A DNA stretch of 62,580 nt, taken from positions 1-62,580 of the forward strand of contig CALXDZ010000088.1 of assembly GCA_944387205.1 (NCBI GenBank), given 5' to 3'. Below the pieces are notes generated by a model, which was not told the DNA's origin, did not search any database, and saw nothing but the letters and a program-made list of their open reading frames with translations. The stretch is from an uncultured Oscillospiraceae bacterium (lineage in GTDB: Bacteria; Bacillota; Clostridia; Oscillospirales; Oscillospiraceae). Within the stretch, counting starts at the first letter, position 1. Each line of letters opens with the position of its first letter. The position numbers and the translations under genes are program-made. Below are positions 51,173 to 58,844 of this stretch, piece after piece.

Positions 51173-53821
51173 ATGAAAAAAGAACTGCCAAAGGTGTATG
51201 AACCGCAACAGGTGGAGAGCCGCATCTATCAGATGTGGATGGACGGGGACTGCTTCAACGGCGACCCTGATCCCAAGAAGCCTCCCTTTTCCATCGTCAT
51301 GCCCCCGCCCAACGTCACCGGCCAGCTCCATATGGGCCACGCCCTGGACTGCACCCTCCAGGATATCCTGACCCGTTTCAAGCGGATGCAGGGCTACTCC
51401 ACGCTGTGGCTGCCCGGCGTGGACCACGCTGGTATCGCTACCCAGATCAAGGTGGAGGAGGAACTGCGCACCAAGGAGGGCCTGACCCGCTATGACCTGG
51501 GCCGTGAAAAGTTCCTCCAGCGCGTGTGGAAGTGGAAGGAAGAATACGGCGGCCGCATCGTGGAGCAGCAGAAGAAGATGGGCGTCTCCTGCGACTGGAG
51601 CCGTTCCCGCTTCACCATGGACAAGGGCCTTTCCAAGGCCGTCCGGGAGACCTTCTGTGAGCTCTACGACAAGGGCCTTATCTACAAGGGCAGCCGTGTC
51701 ATCAACTGGTGTCCTCACTGCGCCACTGCCCTTTCCGACGCAGAGGTGGAGTATCAGGACAAGCCCGGTCATCTGTGGTATATCCGCTATCCTCTCACCG
51801 ACGGCTCCGGCGATCTGGTCATCGCCACCACCCGGCCTGAGACCATGATGGGCGATACCGGCGTGGCCGTCAATCCCGAGGACGAGCGGTTCAAGGACCT
51901 GGTGGGCAAGACCTGCATCCTACCTATTATGAACCGGGAGATCCCCATTGTGGCCGATGAGTACGTGGAGCTGGGATTTGGTACCGGCGCCGTGAAGATG
52001 ACGCCTGCTCATGACCCCAACGACTTTGAGGTGGGTCTGCGTCATAACCTGGAGGTCATCCACTGCATTGGTGACGACGGAAAGATCAATGAAAACGGCG
52101 GTCCTTACAATGGTATGGACCGGTATGAGTGCCGCAAGCAGATCGTCAAGGATCTGGAGGAGCAGGGGTATCTGGTCAAGACCGAGCCCTACAGCCACAA
52201 CGTGGGTACCTGCTACCGCTGCCACAACGACGTGGAGCCCATGATCTCCGCCCAGTGGTTCGTGAAGATGGAGCCTCTGGCCAAGGAGGCGCTGCGGGTG
52301 GTGAAGGACGGCGAGGTCAAGTTCGTCCCCGAGCGCTTCTCCAAGACCTATATCAACTGGATGGAGAATGTCCACGACTGGTGCATCTCCCGTCAGCTGT
52401 GGTGGGGCCATCAGATCCCCGCCTGGTACTGCGATGACTGCGGTCACATCAATGTGGGCCGCACCGATCCCACCAAGTGCGAAAAGTGCGGCTCTGAGCA
52501 CCTGACCCGGGACGAGGACGTGCTGGATACCTGGTTCTCCTCTGCTCTGTGGCCATTCTCCACCATGGGCTGGCCGGAAAAGACAGCGGATCTGGACTTC
52601 TACTATCCCACCTCCGTTATGGTCACCGGCTACGACATCATCTTCTTCTGGGTGGCCCGGATGATCTTCTCCGGCTGCGAGCAGATGCATGAGATCCCCT
52701 TCCACACCGTTCTGATCCACGGTCTGGTCCGGGACGACAAGGGCCGGAAGATGTCCAAGTCTCTGGGCAACGGTATCGACCCGCTGGAGATGGCTGAGAA
52801 GTACGGTGCTGACGCACTGCGCTTCAATCTTATCACCGGCAACAGCCCCGGCAATGACACCCGGTTCTACACGGAGAAGTGCGAGGCCATGCGCAATTTC
52901 GCCAACAAGGTCTGGAACGCCAGCCGCTTCGTGATGATGAACCTGACCATCGACAAGTGCACTCTGCCGGCGGCGGAGCAGCTGGAGCAGGAGGACAAGT
53001 GGGTCCTCTCCAAGCTCAACACCCTGGTCAAGGAGGTCACTGAAAACCTGGACAGCTACGAGATCGGCGTGGCCTCTGCCAAGGTCTATGACTTCCTGTG
53101 GGATACCTTCTGCGACTGGTATATCGAGCTGACCAAGACCCGTCTGGGCGGCGACGACGAGAGCGCCAAGCTGACGGCGCAGAATGTCCTTTGCTATGTG
53201 CTGACGGATCTTTTGAAGCTGCTGCATCCCTTCATGCCTTTCCTGACCGAGGAGATCTGGCAGGCCCTGCCCAAGATGGAGGGCGAGGAGAGCGGCTACC
53301 TGATGACCGCTCAGTGGCCTGAATACCGTTCCGAACTCAGCTTCCCCCAGGAAGAGGCTGCTATGGAGACGGTGATGGACACCATCAAGGCCATCCGGGC
53401 CCGGCGCTCCGAAATGAACGTGCCCCCCTCCCGGAAGGCGGAGGTGCTGATTGTCACTGCTACCCCGGACATCTATGCCCAGGGTCTCCACTTCCTGGAG
53501 CGTCTGGCCTACGCCAGTGCTGTGACCTTTGCGGATGCCGCGCCTGCGGATGTCAGCGGAATGGTCAGCGTGGTCACTTCCAATGCCACAGTCTATATGC
53601 CCTTGAGTGAGCTGGTGGACATTGCCGCAGAGTTGGAGCGGATCGCCAAGGAGAAGGAGAAGGCTGAAAACGGCCTGCGCATTGTGGAGCAGAAGCTCAG
53701 CAATGAGAAGTTCGTCTCCCGTGCTCCTGAGGCGGTGGTCAACGCCGAGCGGGAGAAGGCCACCAAGTACAAGGAGCTGATCGCTCAGCTGGAGGCCTCT
53801 GCCAAGGCCATGGGCAACTAA
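51173..53821 (+). CDS. valS: Valyl-tRNA synthetase
   Basis: Class Ia synthetase, 882 residues. HIGH motif as HMGH in NVTGQLHMGHALD, the CP1 editing domain in the middle (with TGVAVNPEDERFKDLVG), KMSKS in RKMSKSLGNGIDPL, anticodon-binding helical domain, and the C-terminal coiled coil (ELERIAKEKEKAENGLRIVEQKL). Highly biased codon use. ATG preceded by GAGGAGAAG. Controlled by the Val T-box in its leader. Confidence 0.97.
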   Translation: MKKELPKVYEPQQVESRIYQMWMDGDCFNGDPDPKKPPFSIVMPPPNVTGQLHMGHALDCTLQDILTRFKRMQGYSTLWLPGVDHAGIATQIKVEEELRTKEGLTRYDLGREKFLQRVWKWKEEYGGRIVEQQKKMGVSCDWSRSRFTMDKGLSKAVRETFCELYDKGLIYKGSRVINWCPHCATALSDAEVEYQDKPGHLWYIRYPLTDGSGDLVIATTRPETMMGDTGVAVNPEDERFKDLVGKTCILPIMNREIPIVADEYVELGFGTGAVKMTPAHDPNDFEVGLRHNLEVIHCIGDDGKINENGGPYNGMDRYECRKQIVKDLEEQGYLVKTEPYSHNVGTCYRCHNDVEPMISAQWFVKMEPLAKEALRVVKDGEVKFVPERFSKTYINWMENVHDWCISRQLWWGHQIPAWYCDDCGHINVGRTDPTKCEKCGSEHLTRDEDVLDTWFSSALWPFSTMGWPEKTADLDFYYPTSVMVTGYDIIFFWVARMIFSGCEQMHEIPFHTVLIHGLVRDDKGRKMSKSLGNGIDPLEMAEKYGADALRFNLITGNSPGNDTRFYTEKCEAMRNFANKVWNASRFVMMNLTIDKCTLPAAEQLEQEDKWVLSKLNTLVKEVTENLDSYEIGVASAKVYDFLWDTFCDWYIELTKTRLGGDDESAKLTAQNVLCYVLTDLLKLLHPFMPFLTEEIWQALPKMEGEESGYLMTAQWPEYRSELSFPQEEAAMETVMDTIKAIRARRSEMNVPPSRKAEVLIVTATPDIYAQGLHFLERLAYASAVTFADAAPADVSGMVSVVTSNATVYMPLSELVDIAAELERIAKEKEKAENGLRIVEQKLSNEKFVSRAPEAVVNAEREKATKYKELIAQLEASAKAMGN

Positions 53822-54133
53822 AATCCCAATAGCAAAAATAAAAGCACCCCTGCGGATCTTTCCGCAGGGGTGCTTTTTGCGCCTTTGGCTCAGTGAAAGG
53901 GGAAGAAATGGACAGAAAGCCGGAAAAATACATTTATTTTACGGATCTGTATTTTTTTGCGACAAAATTCGAAAAAGTGGGCAGACTATAATGGGACTAG
54001 CCTGATTTGACCCGGTCGGATCGAAAAACTTGGCCGGAGAGAGGAAAACGGCCGCCCTGTTCCGGCGGCAGTCAATGGTGAAAAGCGGCAAAGAATGTTG
54101 CTGAGAAAGTAATCTGCACAAAGGGGAAATTCT
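53822..54133. other. Intergenic region before the spoIIA operon
   Basis: A 312-base gap with the valS terminator at its start. A TATAAT at 53987-53992 has no matching -35. I could not find a convincing sigmaH promoter or Spo0A box, although spoIIA is expected to use both. No gene is seen. Confidence 0.55.
53841..53880 (+). terminator. Terminator of valS
   Basis: 16-bp stem AAAGCACCCCTGCGGA with TCCGCAGGGGTGCTTT followed by T. Confidence 0.93.
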
Positions 54134-54439
54134 ATGGAGATTCGGGAAAAGACCGTGGACCGCAATCTGCTGCTGGAGCTGTCCGGCGAGCTAGACCATC
54201 ACGCTGCCCGCAAGGCGATGGAGGAGATGGAGATGGCCATTGACGCGGCAGTGCCGCTGAAGCTGGTGCTGGATTTGGGTGGCGTCACCTTCATGGACAG
54301 CTCCGGCATTGCCCTGCTTTTGCGGGCCCGGCGCCGGATGGAGGCGCTGGGGGGGAATCTCATGGTGTGTCATGTGCCAGACCAGGCCCGCCGGGTCCTG
54401 GACGCAGCGGGGATCAACCGATTGATCACCATCCGCTGA
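54134..54439 (+). CDS. spoIIAA: Anti-sigma-F factor antagonist SpoIIAA
   Basis: STAS-domain protein, 101 residues, that frees sigma-F by binding SpoIIAB. The phosphorylated Ser sits in VTFMDSSGIALLL, as in SpoIIAA. The NLLLELSGELDHHAARKA beginning and LVLDLGGV are typical STAS strands. First gene of the spoIIA operon. AAAGGGGAAA precedes the ATG. Confidence 0.94.
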   Translation: MEIREKTVDRNLLLELSGELDHHAARKAMEEMEMAIDAAVPLKLVLDLGGVTFMDSSGIALLLRARRRMEALGGNLMVCHVPDQARRVLDAAGINRLITIR

Positions 54440-54502
54440 GGCGGGGAAGGAGAATTTCAGCGGGCTTGCCGGAGGCGGGGCCGCATGACAGGAGGAAGCG
54501 AT

Positions 54503-54946
54503 ATGAAAACGAGCAACTACATAAACATGGAATTTTTGAGCCGCAGCAGCAATGAGGCTTTTGCCCGGGTGGCAGTGGCCTGCTTTGCCGCCCAGCTGGA
54601 CCCCACGCTGGATGAGATCGGAGACATCAAGACGGCGGTCAGCGAGGCGGTCACCAACGCCATCGTTCACGCCTATCCAGATGAGCTGGGAAAAATCAGC
54701 CTCAAGGCCCGCATCTATGAGGGGAATGTGCTGGAGCTGGTCATCAAGGACTGGGGCAGGGGCATCCCGGATGTGGAGCAGGCCCGGCAGCCTCTCTTCA
54801 CCACCGGCGGCGAAGAGCGCAGCGGCATGGGCTTTACCATTATGGAGAGCTTTATGGACCGTCTCAGTGTCCGCTCCCGAGTGGGAAAGGGCACCACCGT
54901 GACCATGCGCAAGCGGATCTCGGTCCGGGCCACTGGTGCGAAATGA
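54503..54946 (+). CDS. spoIIAB: Anti-sigma-F factor SpoIIAB
   Basis: GHKL-type kinase and anti-sigma factor, 147 residues. N-box VSEAVTNAIVHAY, G1 box VIKDWGRGIPD, and GGEERSGMGFTIMESFMD; the C-terminus GKGTTVTMRKRI is typical. Start at ATG 54503 with AGGAGG 8 bases upstream. It overlaps sigF by an ATGA. It phosphorylates SpoIIAA and holds sigma-F in the predivisional cell. Confidence 0.94.
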   Translation: MKTSNYINMEFLSRSSNEAFARVAVACFAAQLDPTLDEIGDIKTAVSEAVTNAIVHAYPDELGKISLKARIYEGNVLELVIKDWGRGIPDVEQARQPLFTTGGEERSGMGFTIMESFMDRLSVRSRVGKGTTVTMRKRISVRATGAK

Positions 54947-55659
54947 CCGCCACACAGGAGGAAAACCTGGCTCTGCTGCAGGCGGCGCAGCAGGGGGACC
55001 AGGAGGCCTGTGAACGGGTGCTGACGGAAAACAACGGCCTGATCTGGAGCATCGTGCGGCGCTACTACGGCCGAGGTGTGGAGCCTGAAGATCTGTATCA
55101 GCTGGGGTGCCTTGGCTTTTTGAAGGCAGTCCAGGGCTTTGACTTCAGCTATGGCACCTGTTTTTCTACCTATGCTGTGCCTAAGATCGCCGGAGAGATC
55201 CGGCGGTTTCTCCGGGATGATGGAGCAGTGAAAGTAGGACGAAGCCTTCGGGAGCAAGCACAAATGCTTTACACTGTGCGGGAGCGCCTGCGGCAGGAGC
55301 TGGGCCGGGAACCGGTCCTTTCGGAGCTGTCCCAGGCCACCGGACTAGAGGTGGAGGAGATCGCCCGGGCGGATCTGGCGGCCGGTGCGCCGGAATCCCT
55401 CCAGCAGGAGACTGCAGAGGGGCTGACTCTGGAAGGAATGCTGGGCACCGAGGCACCAGAGGAGAGCATGGTGGAGCGCATCGCTCTGCGGGAGGCCATT
55501 GACCGGCTGCCGGAGAAGGAGAAGCTCACGATTCTCCTGCGCTTTTATAAGGGGCTGACCCAGGAGCAGGTGGCAAAGGTGCTGGGGGTGTCCCAAGTCC
55601 AGGTGTCCCGCCTGGAGCGCCGGGGGATCGGACATCTGCGGGAGAGCTTTGGGCCCTGA
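54943..55659 (+). CDS. sigF: Sporulation sigma factor SigF
   Basis: Early forespore sigma factor, 238 residues. Region 2 with NNGLIWSIVRRYYGRGVEPEDLYQLGCLGFLKAVQGFD and FSTYAVPKIAGEIRRFLRDD, region 3 with REPVLSELSQATGLEVEEI, region 4 with KEKLTILLRFYKGLTQEQVAKVLGVSQVQVSRLERRGI. Intact and of normal length, in contrast to sigE. The minus-strand DUF4130 gene overlaps its last 134 bases. No terminator is seen after it. Confidence 0.95.
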   Translation: MTATQEENLALLQAAQQGDQEACERVLTENNGLIWSIVRRYYGRGVEPEDLYQLGCLGFLKAVQGFDFSYGTCFSTYAVPKIAGEIRRFLRDDGAVKVGRSLREQAQMLYTVRERLRQELGREPVLSELSQATGLEVEEIARADLAAGAPESLQQETAEGLTLEGMLGTEAPEESMVERIALREAIDRLPEKEKLTILLRFYKGLTQEQVAKVLGVSQVQVSRLERRGIGHLRESFGP

Positions 55660-56404
55660 AATAGGCCGGACCCTGGAATTCGGTCATGGTGTTCCAGTAC
55701 CGCTTGGGCATATGGGTCATCCGCAGGCGGGGATTCTCCCGCTCCCGGATGGCGATGGTGTCATAAAACCGCTTCCACAGCGTCCGATAGCGGGCCTCGG
55801 TCTCGTCGGGACCGGCCATTTGGAAGTGCTCCAGGGGCAGGATTTCCGACCGCCCATCGGCGTAAAACAGGGCCTCCCGGTGGGTGCGGTCGTAGAGAAA
55901 GAGCCGCTCGTTTTGGTAACGGCTGCAAAAGTGACTGCGCAGCAGAGGCAGTACTCGGTTCTTCGGCTCAATTTCTCCGCCCAAGACACCGGAGAGCTCA
56001 GAGAATCGGACAAAACCCCGCAGGAGTTCCACCTCGTGCTCCAGGTGCCGGACCGCCCGGAGCAAAGGCAGGTAGGTCTCGTCTGTGAGACTGCGCAGCA
56101 GGGGCGGCCCAAGGCGGTAGAGCTTGCGGACGAAGCGGTACATGTAGAGCTCCTTTTCCTCTAGGCACGTTAGATGACACCGGCGCAGAAAGGGGCCCAC
56201 CGTGGGGGAGATGCGTACCAGACTGCGGTAGACCCGCCGAGCGTGGGCGGTGTCTGTGACCACAGTCCGGGTGGCGAATAGAGAAGGAGCAAAGTCCTCA
56301 TCGCTGTAGATGGCGGTGAGGACTTCCTTTTTGGTATAGCTGTCAAAGACGCAGCAGAGAAGGCCATCAAAGCTGCCATCGTAGAGATAGACCAGATCTG
56401 TCAT
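55526..56404 (-). CDS. DUF4130 / TIGR03915-type putative DNA repair protein
   Basis: 292 residues, the DUF4130 family, found beside radical SAM proteins of the TIGR03916 type and often fused to a uracil-DNA glycosylase domain, which is absent here. Conserved parts: VYLYDGSFDGLLCCVFDSY, EKELYMYRFVRKLYRLG, and the family end MPKRYWNTMTEF (near 55676). The frame then runs on for about 50 residues of Pro/Gly/Ala-rich sequence into the end of sigF; this tail is probably not part of the ancestral protein. ATG 56404 with GGAGG. Last gene of the SOS operon. Confidence 0.85.
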   Translation of the reverse strand: MTDLVYLYDGSFDGLLCCVFDSYTKKEVLTAIYSDEDFAPSLFATRTVVTDTAHARRVYRSLVRISPTVGPFLRRCHLTCLEEKELYMYRFVRKLYRLGPPLLRSLTDETYLPLLRAVRHLEHEVELLRGFVRFSELSGVLGGEIEPKNRVLPLLRSHFCSRYQNERLFLYDRTHREALFYADGRSEILPLEHFQMAGPDETEARYRTLWKRFYDTIAIRERENPRLRMTHMPKRYWNTMTEFQGPAYFRAQSSPADVRSPGAPGGTPGLGTPPAPLPPAPGSAPYKSAGES

Positions 56405-56455
56405 GGGAGCCTCCAGTCCAAAAATGAAAAAAGAAACAAAAGGCGCTCTGCGGCT

Positions 56456-57730
56456 TCAGGCACCGAAAGCGGGAGTGAACAGGGAGAGTTGCTCCATCTC
56501 CGGCTGGGGCAGGGAGGGGCGCTCGGCGGCGATCAGGCCCCGCAGGACACTGTCCGGGGTGAAGCGCAGCCCGTCAGCGACCTTGCCCCGGCAGGTGATG
56601 AAATACTGGGCCCGCTTCATCACTACACCAAGTTTTTTCAAGTCATCGTGGCCCAGGGAGCCCACCCTCCGAGCCACCAGGATGCGCCGGGCGCTGGTAG
56701 GGCCGATGCCGGGGACCCGCAGCAGCGTCTCCAGATCGGCGGAGTTGACCTCCACCGGGAAAAAATCAAGGTGGGCCAGAGCCCAGCTGCACTTGGGGTC
56801 CACCAGAGGATTAAAGTCGGGATTGCGCTCGTCCAACAGCTCCTCCGCCCGAAAGCCGTAAAACCGCAGCAGCCAGTCGGCCTGGTACAGCCGGTGCTCC
56901 CGCAGCAGGGGCGGCTTGGTGTCCCGGGAGGGGAGCAGGGCGTGCTCCACCACCGGCACATAGGCCGAGAAGAACACCCGCTTGAGTTGATAGCGGTCGT
57001 AGAGCCCCTGGGTCAGGGAGAGGATGTGGAGGTCCGTGTCCTGGGTGGCGCCGACGATCAGCTGGGTGCTCTGTCCGGCAGGGGCAAATTTAGGGGCGTG
57101 GCGGTATTTCACCAGCTCTTGCCGGTTGGCGGTCCACTGCTGCCGGATCTGGCCCATGGGCGCCAGAATGGCGGCCTTGGTCTTGTCCGGAGCCAGGGTT
57201 TTGAGCCCCGCCTCCGAGGGCAGCTCGATGTTGACGGACAGGCGGTCCGCCAGAAGGCCCAGAGCGGTGACCAGCTCCGGCGAGGTGCCGGGGATGGTCT
57301 TGGCATGGATATAGCCGTTAAAGCAGTAGGTGGTCCGCAGAATGGTCAGCGCCCGGATCATCAGCTCCGTAGTGTAGTCCGGGCTGCGCAGCACACCGGA
57401 AGAGAGAAACAGACCTTCGATATAGTTGCGCCGGTAAAAGCCGATGGTCAGCTCCGCCAGCTCCTCCGGGGTGAAGGCCGCCCGGCGGGTGTCGTTGGAG
57501 CGGCGGTTGACGCAGTATTTGCAGTCATAGACGCAGCAGTTGGTCAGCAGGACCTTCAGCAGCGTGACGCACCGTCCGTCGGCGGAGAAGCTGTGGCAGC
57601 AGCCGGCCACGGAGGAGGTGGTGTTGCCGATGTGACCCTTTCGAAAGCTCCGGCGGCTGCCGCTGGAGGTGCAGGCGGCGTCATATTTGGCGGCATCAGT
57701 GAGAATGGTGAGCTTTTCCAGAACATCCAT
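56456..57730 (-). CDS. Radical SAM protein, putative DNA modification/repair (TIGR03916 type)
   Basis: 424 residues. The radical SAM cluster motif is LTNCCVYDCKYCVNRRSND (C-X3-C-X2-C), followed by the TIM-like barrel (LFLSSGVLRSPDYTTELM, GYIHAKTIPGTSPELV). The C-terminus has a helix-hairpin-helix LRVPGIGPTSARRI and DPKCSWALAHLDFFPVEVN, which suggests DNA binding. The family is called putative DNA modification/repair, with unknown chemistry. ATG 57730 sits 4 bases after the stop of the small membrane gene and has no Shine-Dalgarno of its own, so it is translationally coupled. It shares the SOS promoter. Confidence 0.92.
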   Translation of the reverse strand: MDVLEKLTILTDAAKYDAACTSSGSRRSFRKGHIGNTTSSVAGCCHSFSADGRCVTLLKVLLTNCCVYDCKYCVNRRSNDTRRAAFTPEELAELTIGFYRRNYIEGLFLSSGVLRSPDYTTELMIRALTILRTTYCFNGYIHAKTIPGTSPELVTALGLLADRLSVNIELPSEAGLKTLAPDKTKAAILAPMGQIRQQWTANRQELVKYRHAPKFAPAGQSTQLIVGATQDTDLHILSLTQGLYDRYQLKRVFFSAYVPVVEHALLPSRDTKPPLLREHRLYQADWLLRFYGFRAEELLDERNPDFNPLVDPKCSWALAHLDFFPVEVNSADLETLLRVPGIGPTSARRILVARRVGSLGHDDLKKLGVVMKRAQYFITCRGKVADGLRFTPDSVLRGLIAAERPSLPQPEMEQLSLFTPAFGA

Positions 57731-57734
57731 GGTC

Positions 57735-57938
57735 TTATGCCGCTCGGCGGGCGGCGCGGCTCCGGGTGGTATGGGATGGGCTCTGATGCCAGTTGGCAGT
57801 GTGGGAGGCCGGGGCGCAGGAGCGGGCACTGCGGCGGCTGCGGGCCGAAGGCTGGTCAATAAAGTCCACCAATCGGATCAGCTGTCCGGTGAGATAGATC
57901 ACACCGATGGTGAGGAACAAGCAGGTCCAGAATGTCAT
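57735..57938 (-). CDS. SOS-controlled small membrane protein
   Basis: 67 residues: one N-terminal hydrophobic helix (about 4-24, in MTFWTCLFLTIGVIYLTGQ) followed by an Arg/Ser/Ala-rich tail. ATG 57938 is 8 bases after a perfect AAGGAGG and is the first gene after the LexA-type promoter. Four bases separate its stop from the radical SAM start, a sign of translational coupling. Small SOS membrane proteins such as YneA or SidA block division; this one shares only size and topology with them, so a division-inhibitor role is a guess. No family recognised. Confidence 0.7.
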   Translation of the reverse strand: MTFWTCLFLTIGVIYLTGQLIRLVDFIDQPSARSRRSARSCAPASHTANWHQSPSHTTRSRAARRAA

Positions 57939-57956
57939 AGCCAATACCTCCTTGAT

Positions 57957-57970
57957 AGAATATTTGTTCG
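57957..57970 (-). promoter_or_regulatory. LexA-like box A
   Basis: CGAACAAATATTCT on the minus strand matches 12 of 14 positions of the Bacillus SOS consensus CGAACRNRYGTTYC. It lies between the -10 and the ribosome binding site. Confidence 0.6.
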
Positions 57971-57978
57971 ATAACTTT

Positions 57979-58006
57979 ATTATACTCGAACAAACGTTTC
58001 TGTCAA
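57979..58006 (-). promoter_or_regulatory. Promoter of the SOS operon
   Basis: Minus strand TTGACA (58006-58001), 16-base spacer, TATAAT (57984-57979), both hexamers perfect. The spacer holds LexA box B. Confidence 0.9.
57987..58000. promoter_or_regulatory. Perfect LexA (SOS) box B
   Basis: CGAACAAACGTTTC matches all 14 positions of the Bacillus/Clostridia SOS box CGAACRNRYGTTYC and fills most of the space between -35 and -10, where LexA would block RNA polymerase. Confidence 0.9.
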
Positions 58007-58016
58007 GAAGGAAAAT

Positions 58017-58030
58017 CGAACAAAATTTTG
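58017..58030. promoter_or_regulatory. Weak LexA-like box C
   Basis: CGAACAAAATTTTG matches 11 of 14 positions; it lies just upstream of the -35 and may be a low-affinity site. Confidence 0.35.
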
Positions 58031-58180
58031 ATGACGGGAACAGAATAGAAGAATACGAAAGAGTGCTGGCATGAAATAAAGAGACCTGTGGAAGGGAATG
58101 CTGAATGTGACAAGGACAGCGGAAAACTTTTTTTCTGTCTGTTTCGTCTAAATTATGATAGGAAAGGAAGAAATTCGATC

Positions 58181-58654
58181 ATGAAGCGTATCCGTTTGGC
58201 TGCGTTTTTGACTGTGATACTGTTGCTGTCCGGCTGTGGAGCCAAGGAAGAGACCACGGTGGACCTGACAGCGTTTTTTGAACGTCTGAATCAGTCCTAT
58301 GCCTGGGGAGAGACCTATTTCATGGAGCAGGATGAGGAATCTTTGGAGAGCCTCTATCCAGGGCTGAAGGATTTGTCGACAAAGCAGCTTGTGGTAAAGG
58401 TGCCGCGGATGAGTGCGGCAGTCAATGAATATGTGTTTGCCGAATTTGAAACGGAAGAGGACGCTGAGACTGCCGGCGAGATCTTGCGCCAGCGGGTCCA
58501 GACCCAGGCCCAGGGCGGCGCTTGGTATCCTGCTGCTATGGAGGCCTGGGAACAGGCTAAGGTATTGGTCCATGGGCGGTATGTGGCCATGATCGCTGGT
58601 GGAGAGAACCAGGAGGCTTTGGAGAAAGCCTGGGAGGACCAGTTCAAGGCCTGA
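58181..58654 (+). CDS. DUF4358-type lipoprotein
   Basis: 157 residues; signal peptide ending in the lipobox LLSGC-G, so the mature protein is lipid-anchored outside the membrane. The mature part matches DUF4358: VDLTAFFERLNQSYAWGE, YPGLKDLSTKQLVVKVPRMSAAVNEYVFAEFE. No function is known. ATG 58181 with AGGAAAGGAAG. Divergent from the SOS operon, whose regulatory boxes lie between the two. Confidence 0.8.
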   Translation: MKRIRLAAFLTVILLLSGCGAKEETTVDLTAFFERLNQSYAWGETYFMEQDEESLESLYPGLKDLSTKQLVVKVPRMSAAVNEYVFAEFETEEDAETAGEILRQRVQTQAQGGAWYPAAMEAWEQAKVLVHGRYVAMIAGGENQEALEKAWEDQFKA

Positions 58655-58844
58655 AAAATTGTTACCGATTTGGGGTTTTTCCTGCGGAATTTTCTGCTAC
58701 AATGGTGCATGGTCCGATGTTGGAAGTCAGGCCTGAAAAAGGCCTGTTGCGGGGCCCAAAGGCCCATAGAGAGCACGATGCATCGGGGGACAGCCGCAGC
58801 GGGGTTTGCTGCGGCTGTCCCGCTGTTGAGAGAGGAGAGAGAAC
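58655..58844. other. Structured leader upstream of the acyltransferase
   Basis: 190 bases with a -10-like TACAAT near 58698 and several strong hairpins, the largest a GC-rich stem (58796-58826, GGACAGCCGCAGC with GCTGCGGCTGTCC). The hairpins have no T run, so they are not terminators. I do not recognise a riboswitch. Confidence 0.5.

Noticed and set aside
53987-53992. TATAAT as the -10 of a spoIIA promoter
   Set aside because: No -35 at 16-18 bases, and the operon is expected to use sigmaH; I could not find a sigmaH site either.
58655-58844. A c-di-GMP or other known riboswitch before the acyltransferase
   Set aside because: None of the conserved core sequences I know appears; only hairpins are seen.
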